A stretch of DNA of 13,825 nt from Oscillospiraceae bacterium (GTDB lineage Bacteria; Bacillota; Clostridia; Oscillospirales; Ruminococcaceae). Under the pieces are notes generated by a model, which was given only the letters and a program-made list of their open reading frames with translations, ran no database searches and was not told the DNA's origin. This document shows, one piece after another, positions 1 through 7,452 of the stretch; the stretch's first letter is position 1, and each line of letters opens with the position of its first letter. The stretch spans positions 1 through 13,825 of the forward strand of contig CADBXQ010000014.1 in NCBI GenBank assembly GCA_902798675.1. The letters are read 5' to 3'. A program made the translations under genes and the position numbers.

Positions 1-575
1 GTTGGATTTGAATATTTCGGGACACACCATATCCCCTTAACTGCGGGGTCTGACTCAACAATTTTTTTAACCTGATGCATTCTGGGGCCGCTTTCATCCA
101 TCTCTATATTTATCATTTCTATGTTAAATAGTTCGCATATTGCAAAATGTCTGTCATATCCCGGAACAGGACATAAAAACTTGACTTTTTCGAGTTTATT
201 CCAAGGAGTGTTTCCTAAAATTCCAAACTGCATGGCCATGGCAACATAATTATACATCAGATTCAGGCTTGAATTTCCCCCAACAATAACCAAATCCGGC
301 GAAACCTCTAATATATTCGCAAAAAATTTTTTAGCCTCAAAAATCCCGGTTAGCTCGCCATAATTTCCAGCATTAATTTTGCTTTCAGGCCTGAAAAGCT
401 GCGAATATTCCAGGTTTTTTAGCATATCAGCTGAAAGCTCGAGTTGTTCAGGAGACGGCTTCCCCCTCGCCATGTTCAAACTCAAATTCATGCCTTTAAA
501 TTTCGAATATTTTTGATTTAGATCTAATAATTCACGTTCAAGCTCTGCTGCGCTCATTTCGCTATAAAAAGACAT
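1..575 (-). CDS. PLP-dependent aminotransferase, N-terminal part (3' end outside window)
   Basis: Reading the minus strand from ATG at 575 gives an open frame of 191 codons that leaves the window without a stop. The protein starts MSFYSEMSAAELERELLDL and contains NLSLNMARGKPSPEQLELS near residues 30-48, then GNYGELTGIFEAKKFFA, VIVGGNSSLNLMYNY, FLCPVPGYDRHF and, at the window edge, VPKYSNPT. The MARGKPSPEQL block, the PGYDRHF block and the KYSNPTG-type motif are typical of the fold-type I aminotransferase group annotated as Aminotran_MocR-like, which includes the Corynebacterium aspartate aminotransferase. The cofactor lysine lies in the missing part. Substrate is not decidable here; an aspartate or alanine-type amino group transfer in the cytoplasm is the best guess. 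An AAAGGGG ribosome binding site lies about 9 nt upstream of the ATG, and a good promoter lies at 644-671. The gene is divergent from the activase operon. Confidence 0.85.
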   Translation of the reverse strand, partial: MSFYSEMSAAELERELLDLNQKYSKFKGMNLSLNMARGKPSPEQLELSADMLKNLEYSQLFRPESKINAGNYGELTGIFEAKKFFANILEVSPDLVIVGGNSSLNLMYNYVAMAMQFGILGNTPWNKLEKVKFLCPVPGYDRHFAICELFNIEMINIEMDESGPRMHQVKKIVESDPAVKGIWCVPKYSNP

Positions 576-643
576 TTTTCATGCCCCTTTCTTTCAAAAT
601 TAAATCATCAATTGAAAACCAACTTCAATAATATGTTAATTTC

Positions 644-671
644 ATTATACCCCTTTTTTTGGATTTTGCAA
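644..671 (-). promoter_or_regulatory. Sigma-A-like promoter of the aminotransferase gene
   Basis: On the minus strand a TTGCAA -35 box (666-671) is followed after 16 nt by a perfect TATAAT -10 box (644-649), about 70 nt upstream of the ATG at 575. The -35 matches the consensus at four of six positions. This promoter sits just left of repeat copy A. Confidence 0.6.
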
Positions 672-716
672 CTTTAAAAATAAAATATTGCAAATTTACT
701 GTCTGGACATACATTG

Positions 717-1164
717 AATTGGGTTATATTTGTCCCCGGTTAAGTTCCTCCTTAAAATATCCGACTCTTGGCTCAAAAAACCTCAAATTCCCAAAAATCC
801 TTGAATACATTCTAAAAAACAATGCAAAAGCTATCTAGGCGCCGCCTGCTCACAACCAACTGTAATATCATAAACTTTCTGAACCCCCTCCCCTTGCAAG
901 CCGTCCGTAACAAGCGGTAGGTGGGCGCCAGCAAAAGCCAATTTATGACGTTTAACTAACACTTGTTAAAGATGGCTTAAAAAAGTTTGGCATTTTAAAT
1001 CAGATTTAACTTGCATGGTTGATGGTGAGCGGGGGGGCGCTTAACCCGGATTTATCGTTGTTTCTTTAGAATGCGTTTAAGGACGGATTAATTTGAAGAA
1101 ATTTTTTAATCAAATTCGGACATTTTCAAAAAAAGAATTAAATTGGAACAAATATAATCCAAAT
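717..1164. repeat. ~450-bp non-coding element with terminal inverted repeats, copy A
   Basis: The left end (717-736) reads AATTGGGTTATATTTGTCCC. The right end (1145-1164), read on the other strand, is ATTTGGATTATATTTGTTCC, which matches the left end at 17 of 20 positions. The interior lines up along its length with 11117-11566 (copy B): one block at 849-868 is identical to 11246-11265 at 19 of 20 positions, and the TCTAAAAAACAA, TAACAAGCGG, ACTTGTT, ATGGTGAGC and GAGGACGG/AAGGACGG blocks occur in the same order. Single-base indels between the copies break every reading frame, so it is not protein-coding. It is richer in G+C patches than its flanks, including a G7 run near 1030. It has the size and form of a MITE-like element, or of a structured RNA gene; no transposase is present. 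No convincing target-site duplication is visible. Confidence 0.75.
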
Positions 1165-1353
1165 CTATATTTGCCAAATTTTTTGAGAATTTTCCAGTCT
1201 AATATGATTTATTCAAGTCTGTGAAAATCAATCTTTTTTGGCAGAAAATAAAAAATTTCAGATTTAATAGACTAATGGTCGATATAATCGGTTTAATCAA
1301 ATAAAACATTCTTATATATTGAGATTAATTTTTAAATAAAAAGACAAAATTCC
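1165..1353. other. AT-rich spacer without recognisable content
   Basis: Between the right end of repeat copy A and the activase promoter I see only AT-rich sequence. There is no open frame with a ribosome binding site, no strong hairpin and no tRNA-like structure. The first ~15 bases beyond the inverted repeat (reverse-strand GGCAAATATAGATTT) resemble the outer flank of copy B's left end (GGCAAATTTTAGGATTT), so the element may extend slightly past 1164. Confidence 0.5.
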
Positions 1354-1382
1354 TTGATTTGCGTCGATATTTTGTGTATAAT
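1354..1382 (+). promoter_or_regulatory. Sigma-A-like promoter of the activase operon
   Basis: TTGATT (1354-1359) and TATAAT (1377-1382) are separated by exactly 17 nt. They lie 35 nt upstream of the preferred TTG start at 1418, which gives a short leader with GGAGG at 1404-1408. Confidence 0.7.
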
Positions 1383-1417
1383 ACAATTTAGGTGATTAGA
1401 CTTGGAGGTTGTTGCTT

Positions 1418-4393
1418 TTGCTGGAAAAAACAAACTTTAAAATAGGGCTGGATGTTGGCTCAACAACCATAAAATGCGTGGTTTTAAAAGATGACGAAAT
1501 AATCTTTAAATCATATCAGCGTCACAAAGCAATGGTTAAAGAAAAATCAATTGAACTTTTGACAAAAATTAATGACGAAATACTTAAAAATTCAAAAGCA
1601 CATATCGCAGTCACTGGTTCCTCTGCAATGGGCATTTCTAAAGACTCGGGGTTAAAATTTGTCCAGGAGGTTTATGCAACCAAAATCGCGGCCCAAAAAA
1701 GCCACAGCGATGTCGATGTCATTGTTGAATTGGGCGGTGAAGATGCTAAAATCCTCTTTTTGTCTGGAGCTGTTGAGGTCAGGATGAACGGCTCCTGCGC
1801 GGGCGGAACAGGCGCTTTCATAGATCAGATGGCTATTTTGCTCGGGGCTTCTTTGGAAGAGTTTGACAAGCTTTCTTTAAATTATGAAAAATTATATACA
1901 ATCGCCTCCAGGTGCGGCGTTTTTGCGAAATCCGATGTCCAGCCTCTAATAAACCAAGGCGCTCAAAAAAAAGACCTGGCTGCAAGTATTTTTCAAGCTG
2001 TTGTTAATCAAACAATTGGAGGCCTTGCTCAAGGGCGAGAAATAACCGGAAAAGTCATGTTTTTAGGAGGGCCGTTAACTTTTTTCAAAGGATTGCGTGA
2101 AAGATTTGTTGATTCATTAAATTTAACCGAAGAAACTGCGATATTTCCGAAAGACAGCGAGTATTTTGTTGCTTTGGGAGCAGCCGAATATTCAAGGCAA
2201 ACCACCGACCCGGTTGATCTGTCGGAAGCAATTGAAAATCTAAAAAAAGCCAAGCGAATGAAAAGCAACTCAAGTCTGCGTCCGTTATTTAAAAATAAAG
2301 ACGAATATGAAAAATTTTTGAATAGACAGAATAAAATCGATATTGGCTTTAAGGATATTTCTGAGTATGCTGGAGATGCATATCTTGGAATTGACGCCGG
2401 CTCAACAACAACAAAAATTGTCCTGATAACCGAGGACAATGAAATTCTTTACTCTAAATATATATCAAATGAAGGCGAAATAATCCCAATTATTCTAAAA
2501 TCTTTGAATGAAATATATGCTAAAATATATGAATCAAGCGAAAAAATCAAGATTGCATCAAGCGCTGTGACTGGGTATGGGGAAAGTTTAATAAAAAACG
2601 CTTTTTCGCTGGACCACGGAATTGTTGAAACGGTTGCTCATTTCACGTCTGCTAAATATTTTTTGTCTGATGTTGATTTTATTATAGACATTGGCGGGCA
2701 GGACATCAAGTGTTTTAAACTCAAGATGGGCGCGATTGACTCCATAATGCTAAACGAAGCGTGTTCTTCTGGATGCGGATCGTTTTTGGAAACTTTCGCG
2801 ACAGCTTTGGGATATAGCGTTTCTGAATTTGCAAATAGAGGGCTTTTTGCCAAGTCCCCAGTCGATCTTGGGTCGCGATGCACTGTGTTTATGAATTCCT
2901 CAGTCAAGCAAGCTCAAAAAGATGGCGCAACAATTGAAGATATATCGGCAGGCCTTTCAATATCCATCGTTAAAAATGCCATATATAAAGTTATTCGAGC
3001 GAAAAGTCCTAAAGATTTAGGGGAAAAAATTGTTGTTCAGGGCGGGACTTTTTTGAATGACGCGGTTTTGAGGGCGTTTGAGCAAGAGCTTGGCGTTGAC
3101 GTCATCAGGACTCCTATTTCAGGCTTGATGGGGGCGTATGGGTGTGCGCTATATGCTAAAAGTCACGCTCAGGGAAAGTCATCAATAGCAACTCCAAATG
3201 AATTGCAAAATTTTTCACACACCGTCACATCCACAACATGCAAAAATTGCCCAAACAACTGTCGCCTGACGATAAATAGGTTTAAAGACAACAATATTTT
3301 TGTTTCAGGGAATAAATGTGATAGATATAATAATTCTTCACCAAGCAAAACTAAATATAACATGGTTGAATATATATATAACAAATTGATTAATCTTCCA
3401 AAAAAAGTTGGCAAACGAGGAAGAATTGGAATTCCTATGGTTTTGAATATGTATGAAAATTTGCCATTTTGGACTGCTTTTTTCGAAAATTTGGGATTTG
3501 AAGTCCTGCTTTCGCCCCGTTCCAGCAGAAATTTATATATCAGCGGCCAACACACCATCCCCTCAGACACGGTTTGCTATCCAGCAAAGTTGGTTCATGG
3601 ACATATTGAGGCTTTAATAAAAATGGGTGTGGAGTGGATTTTTTATCCTTGTATGACATATAATTTCGACGAGCATTGCGGCGATAACCACTATAACTGC
3701 CCTGTTGTTGCGTATTATCCAGAAATTATTAAATCAAATGTTAAACTATTTTCAAATCAGACATTAATAATGGACTATATTGGAATTGATAGACCTGAGT
3801 TTTTTGAAAAATTTGCGTTTAAAATATTTTCTAAATACTTTGATATTGATAAAAAAAGCATAAAAAAAGCCACATCTGCGGCGTATGATGAATATAAAAA
3901 ATATAAACAAGACCTAAAAAACTACGCATATAAAGCAATAAAGCATTCAAATGAAAATAATATAAACATAATAGTTCTTGCGGGCCGGCCATATCACGTT
4001 GACCCTGAAATCAACCACGGCATAGATAAGCTGATTTCAAGCTATGGAGTTTCCGTCCTGACATCAAGCGGTATTTTTCCTGATATAGCCCAAAAAGTTC
4101 AAACAAATGTTTTAAATCAGTGGACATATCACGCGAGATTATACGCAGCAGCCCATGAAGTTTTAAAACACAAAAACATGAATTTGATTCAGCTTGTTTC
4201 TTTTGGATGTGGGGTTGATGCGATAACAACTGATGAAGTTCGAGAAATTCTAGAGTCAAACAATAAATTATATACTCAGATTAAAATAGATGAAATAGAC
4301 AATCTGGGAGCAACAAAAATTCGAATTAGAAGTTTGCTGGCCGCGATTGAAGAACGCAATAATTCGAAAAAAATCGAGTCAATTGATAAATAA
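1418..4393 (+). CDS. Tandem acyl-CoA dehydratase-activase ATPase (BadF/BadG/BcrA/BcrD type) with DUF2229/COG3580-like region
   Basis: The 991-aa protein begins with two ASKHA-fold ATPase modules. Module 1 has GLDVGSTT (about residues 10-17), C127 in SCAGGTGAF and C166 in SRCGVF. Module 2 has GIDAGSTT (324-331), C449 in ACSSGCGSF and C488 in SRCTVF. In characterised activators such as HgdC the two equivalent cysteines bind a [4Fe-4S] cluster at the dimer interface, and ATP hydrolysis drives a low-potential electron into a partner enzyme. Here a tandem fusion could build the dimer within one chain. Beyond it, C608-x2-C611-x3-C615-x18-C634 looks like a metal or Fe-S site, followed by the DUF2229-like region with CYPAKLVHGH and YPCMTYNFDEHC. 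The start is a TTG 9 nt after GGAGG; TTG at 1409 or 1412 is too close to that site. The physiological partner and substrate are unknown, and no 2-hydroxyacyl-CoA dehydratase subunits HgdA/B are nearby. Confidence 0.88.
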   Translation: MLEKTNFKIGLDVGSTTIKCVVLKDDEIIFKSYQRHKAMVKEKSIELLTKINDEILKNSKAHIAVTGSSAMGISKDSGLKFVQEVYATKIAAQKSHSDVDVIVELGGEDAKILFLSGAVEVRMNGSCAGGTGAFIDQMAILLGASLEEFDKLSLNYEKLYTIASRCGVFAKSDVQPLINQGAQKKDLAASIFQAVVNQTIGGLAQGREITGKVMFLGGPLTFFKGLRERFVDSLNLTEETAIFPKDSEYFVALGAAEYSRQTTDPVDLSEAIENLKKAKRMKSNSSLRPLFKNKDEYEKFLNRQNKIDIGFKDISEYAGDAYLGIDAGSTTTKIVLITEDNEILYSKYISNEGEIIPIILKSLNEIYAKIYESSEKIKIASSAVTGYGESLIKNAFSLDHGIVETVAHFTSAKYFLSDVDFIIDIGGQDIKCFKLKMGAIDSIMLNEACSSGCGSFLETFATALGYSVSEFANRGLFAKSPVDLGSRCTVFMNSSVKQAQKDGATIEDISAGLSISIVKNAIYKVIRAKSPKDLGEKIVVQGGTFLNDAVLRAFEQELGVDVIRTPISGLMGAYGCALYAKSHAQGKSSIATPNELQNFSHTVTSTTCKNCPNNCRLTINRFKDNNIFVSGNKCDRYNNSSPSKTKYNMVEYIYNKLINLPKKVGKRGRIGIPMVLNMYENLPFWTAFFENLGFEVLLSPRSSRNLYISGQHTIPSDTVCYPAKLVHGHIEALIKMGVEWIFYPCMTYNFDEHCGDNHYNCPVVAYYPEIIKSNVKLFSNQTLIMDYIGIDRPEFFEKFAFKIFSKYFDIDKKSIKKATSAAYDEYKKYKQDLKNYAYKAIKHSNENNINIIVLAGRPYHVDPEINHGIDKLISSYGVSVLTSSGIFPDIAQKVQTNVLNQWTYHARLYAAAHEVLKHKNMNLIQLVSFGCGVDAITTDEVREILESNNKLYTQIKIDEIDNLGATKIRIRSLLAAIEERNNSKKIESIDK

Positions 4394-4406
4394 GGGGACT
4401 GAGTCT

Positions 4407-5699
4407 ATGAATCGACAAAAACATTGCAAAAAATATGACCGGATTATATTTACTAAATCGATGAAAAAAACACACAAATTGTTGATGCCAAATATGCTGC
4501 CAATACATTTTGAACTCATAAAAAATATACTGCGACAAGAGGGGTATGACTGCGATTTATTAAAATCCAGCGGCTCAAACATCGTCAAAATGGGGCTTGA
4601 AAATGTCCATAACGACACCTGCTACCCCTGTCTTTTAGTTGTTGGCCAGTTTATTGATGCTCTAGAAAGCGGAAAATATGACAAAAACAAAACCGCCCTC
4701 CTGATAACTCAAACCGGCGGCGGCTGCAGGGCGTCTAACTATATTCACCTGCTGAGAAAAGCTTTAAAAAGAGCCGGATATCCTCAGGTTCCGGTGATCT
4801 CGGTTAATTTATCCGGGCTTGAAAAAAATCCAGGCTTTAAACTGAGCTTTCGTTTGATAAAAAAACTGGCCTCTGCGCTTATGTATGGCGATATGCTGAT
4901 GCTCCTTGAAAACCAAACCAAGCCTCACGAGCAAAATAAAGGAGACGCCGAAAGATTAACATCACATTGGATTAAAAAGATGGCTAATCAATACAAAAAT
5001 TCGACCGGGTTTGGAAAAAAGATAATGAGCCAAAATTTTGAGAAAATTGTTAAAGATTATTCTGAAATTAAAATAAAAAAGACTCCCAAGGTTAAAGTTG
5101 GAATTGTCGGAGAGATATATGTTAAATATTCGCCTCTTGCCAACAATAATTTGCAGAAATTTTTGGAAGACGAAGGCGTTGAGGTTGTTGTTCCGGGAAT
5201 CATGGATTTCATAATATTCAAGGTTGATAACAGAATTGTTGATGTGGATATATATGGCGGCAGCAAAATAAAAAGGCTTATTTGCAGTTTATTTAAGAAA
5301 TATCTTGAAAATATTCAGAACATATTTATTCAAGCGATCAAAAAATCAGGCCGATTTTCCCCGCCAAGTCCGTTTGAAAAAATCAAGGCAGACGTCAGAC
5401 CATATATTGGATATGGCGCAAAAATGGGCGAAGGCTGGCTTCTGACAGCGGAAATGATTGAGCTGATTAAAAGCAAAACGGAAAACATAATCTGCGCTCA
5501 ACCGTTTGGATGTTTGCCAAACCACATTGTTGGAAAGGGCATGGTCAGGGCAATAACAAAAGCAAATCCAAATGCAAACATTGTGTGTGTTGACTATGAC
5601 CCAGGCGCAACCCGGGTTAACCAAGAAAACAGGATCAAATTGATGCTTTCAACTGCAAAAGAAAGATTTAATGAAAAAAGCCACACGCAAAATTTTTAA
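4407..5699 (+). CDS. COG3581-like / 2-hydroxyacyl-CoA dehydratase-family partner of the activase
   Basis: This 430-aa protein starts at ATG 4407, 13 nt after the stop of the preceding gene and 9 nt after an AAGGGG ribosome binding site. RIIFTKSMKKTHKLLMPNM near the N-terminus, NDTCYPC (C72), TGGGCRASNY (C107), the ISVNLSGLEKNPGFK block and QPFGCLPNHIVGKG (C369, with C363 just before) are hallmarks of the COG3581 family. These conserved cysteines are the likely Fe-S ligands, by analogy with HgdB/BcrB-type subunits and double-cubane cluster proteins. In many Clostridia this sequence is the C-terminal third of a single chain of about 1400 aa whose N-terminal part equals the preceding gene, so the two products very probably work as one complex. 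The open frame extends upstream to 4347, overlapping the first gene in the +1 frame. The reaction catalysed is not known. No terminator hairpin is evident before the convergent synthetase gene. Confidence 0.85.
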   Translation: MNRQKHCKKYDRIIFTKSMKKTHKLLMPNMLPIHFELIKNILRQEGYDCDLLKSSGSNIVKMGLENVHNDTCYPCLLVVGQFIDALESGKYDKNKTALLITQTGGGCRASNYIHLLRKALKRAGYPQVPVISVNLSGLEKNPGFKLSFRLIKKLASALMYGDMLMLLENQTKPHEQNKGDAERLTSHWIKKMANQYKNSTGFGKKIMSQNFEKIVKDYSEIKIKKTPKVKVGIVGEIYVKYSPLANNNLQKFLEDEGVEVVVPGIMDFIIFKVDNRIVDVDIYGGSKIKRLICSLFKKYLENIQNIFIQAIKKSGRFSPPSPFEKIKADVRPYIGYGAKMGEGWLLTAEMIELIKSKTENIICAQPFGCLPNHIVGKGMVRAITKANPNANIVCVDYDPGATRVNQENRIKLMLSTAKERFNEKSHTQNF

Positions 5700-5734
5700 T
5701 TCAAATTTAGATATATTGAACATGACGAAAAAAA

Positions 5735-7384
5735 TCAACTAATATGTGATTTTCTCAAAACATTTCTTCTGATTTTTCCAGAAATGGTTTTGGGGAGTCT
5801 ATCCATAAATTCGATGATTCTTGGGTATTTATATGGCGCTGTTTTGCTTTTAACAAAATCTTGAAGCTCTTTTGCTAATTTGTCGGAAGGGCTATATGCG
5901 CTTGTTAAAACGACATTTGCTTTAACAACCTGACCTCGAATGTCGTCAGGAACCCCTATTATTCCGCACTCTAGAACCGCAGGATGCTCCATCAAAACGC
6001 TTTCAATTTCAAACGGCCCGATCCTATATCCGCTGGATTTTATCACATCATCAATCCGCCCAACATACCAAAAATAGCCGTCCGAGTCGCGAATTGCCAT
6101 GTCTCCTGTGTGGTATATTCCCCCTCGTCTTGCAAATTTATCAAGCTCTTGGTTTTTATGATATCGCTTAAAAAGTCCAACTTGGCTTCCATCAGATTTA
6201 ATTTTAACGCATATCTCCCCGGCTTGCCCAACCCCAACATCACAGCAATCTTTATCCGCCAAAACGACGTCATAAAGAGGAGATGGGGTCCCGAGTGATC
6301 CTGGTTTGGAGTTTTGGCCAACTTGATTGATGAGTATGGCGGTTGTTTCAGTCTGGCCATATGCTTCCATGATTTGGAGGCCTGTTTTTTCTTTAAATTG
6401 CTTTATGATTTCATAGTTTAGCGGCTCGCCTGCTGTTGTGGCATATTCCAAACACGAGATGTCGTGAGTTCCGAGGCCTTCTTTCATGAAAAATCTATAT
6501 ATTGTCGGAGGCGCACAAAACGTGTTTATTTGGTACTTTTCGATAATATTTAAAATGTCGTTTGCAACAAATTTTTCAAAGTCATACACCACAACCACCG
6601 TTCCCATCATCCACTGGCCATATAGCTTGCCCCACGCAGCTTTCCCCCAACCTGTGTCTGAGATTGTCAGATGAAGCCCATTTGGCCGAACATTTTGCCA
6701 ATATTTCGCGGTGATTAAATGCCCCAAAGGATATGAATAGCAATGCTCAACCAGCTTTGGATGGCCGGTTGTTCCGGACGTGAAATATGCAAGCATAGTG
6801 TCATTGACGCTTGTTTGAATCCTGTCAAGTTTATCCGAATAGTTGTGTAAATTTTTTGATATATTAACACACCCATCAACATCCCCGCGAACAGAAAATA
6901 AATTTTCCAGTTGATCGCATTTTTTGCAAACAGATAAAATTTTTCCGGGTATGCCGCTTTGTGTTGAAAAAACTGCGGAATGTATGTTTGCTAATTTAAT
7001 CCTATATTCCAAATCTTCGCTCGTTAGCAGATATGTTCCAGGGACGGCGATCGCTCCGATTTTATGTAGCGCATTTATGATATACCAATACTCATAATTG
7101 CGCTTTAAAATCAGCATAACAAAGTCTTTAGGCTTGATTCCGTTGGAAATAAACAGGTTTGCGGCTTGATTTGAAAGCTTGCTCATTTGCTCAAAGGTTA
7201 TTCTTTTTTCATTTCCATATGCGTCACACCACAAAACAGCCAAATTGGATGGATATTTTTGGGCTATTTCGTCTAAAATATCATATCCAAAATTAAAATT
7301 TTCTGGGACTTTAATTTTTATTTTTCGCAAAACACCTGTCTCATCAAAAAATTCTTCACAATATTTTTTATAAATTTCTTGCAT
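5735..7384 (-). CDS. AMP-forming acyl-CoA synthetase (medium/short-chain acyl-CoA ligase-like)
   Basis: The 549-aa protein is a full-length member of the acyl-adenylate-forming (ANL) superfamily, converting a carboxylic acid, ATP and CoA into acyl-CoA, AMP and PPi. Visible motifs are the phosphate loop TSGTTGHPK (residues 202-210), DTGWGKAAWGKLYGQW (about 243-258), TAGEPLNYE (317-325), MEAYGQTETT (339-348), YHTGDM (424-429), the hinge VGRIDDVIKSSGYRI (441-455) and the C-terminal PKTISGKIRR (531-540), whose Lys537 is the adenylation lysine. No signal peptide or membrane segment is seen. The sequence resembles the ACSM/medium-chain group, but the acid cannot be read from it. ATG 7384 has GGAGG (7395-7399) 10 nt upstream. 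It follows lysC by 68 nt on the same strand without an obvious terminator, so it may be the last gene of the threonine cluster, though its function does not fit that pathway. Its end is convergent with the activase operon, 35 nt apart. Confidence 0.9.
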   Translation of the reverse strand: MQEIYKKYCEEFFDETGVLRKIKIKVPENFNFGYDILDEIAQKYPSNLAVLWCDAYGNEKRITFEQMSKLSNQAANLFISNGIKPKDFVMLILKRNYEYWYIINALHKIGAIAVPGTYLLTSEDLEYRIKLANIHSAVFSTQSGIPGKILSVCKKCDQLENLFSVRGDVDGCVNISKNLHNYSDKLDRIQTSVNDTMLAYFTSGTTGHPKLVEHCYSYPLGHLITAKYWQNVRPNGLHLTISDTGWGKAAWGKLYGQWMMGTVVVVYDFEKFVANDILNIIEKYQINTFCAPPTIYRFFMKEGLGTHDISCLEYATTAGEPLNYEIIKQFKEKTGLQIMEAYGQTETTAILINQVGQNSKPGSLGTPSPLYDVVLADKDCCDVGVGQAGEICVKIKSDGSQVGLFKRYHKNQELDKFARRGGIYHTGDMAIRDSDGYFWYVGRIDDVIKSSGYRIGPFEIESVLMEHPAVLECGIIGVPDDIRGQVVKANVVLTSAYSPSDKLAKELQDFVKSKTAPYKYPRIIEFMDRLPKTISGKIRRNVLRKSHIS

Positions 7385-7452
7385 TACCGCAAAACCTCCG
7401 AAATTTTTGGCAAAAAGTCAGCTATATAACCAATATGATGAAAATGTTCGAA

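Noticed and set aside
717..1164. Target-site duplication flanking the element
   Set aside because: The bases outside the inverted repeats do not match each other convincingly for either copy, and the exact ends are uncertain.
5700..5734. Terminator between the convergent activase partner and synthetase genes
   Set aside because: The 35-nt gap is AT-rich but has no GC stem followed by a T run on either strand.
6043..6360. 105-codon minus-strand frame and other long frames overlapping the synthetase, lysC and activase genes
   Set aside because: They are alternative-frame shadows of genes with clear motifs throughout and lack ribosome binding sites.
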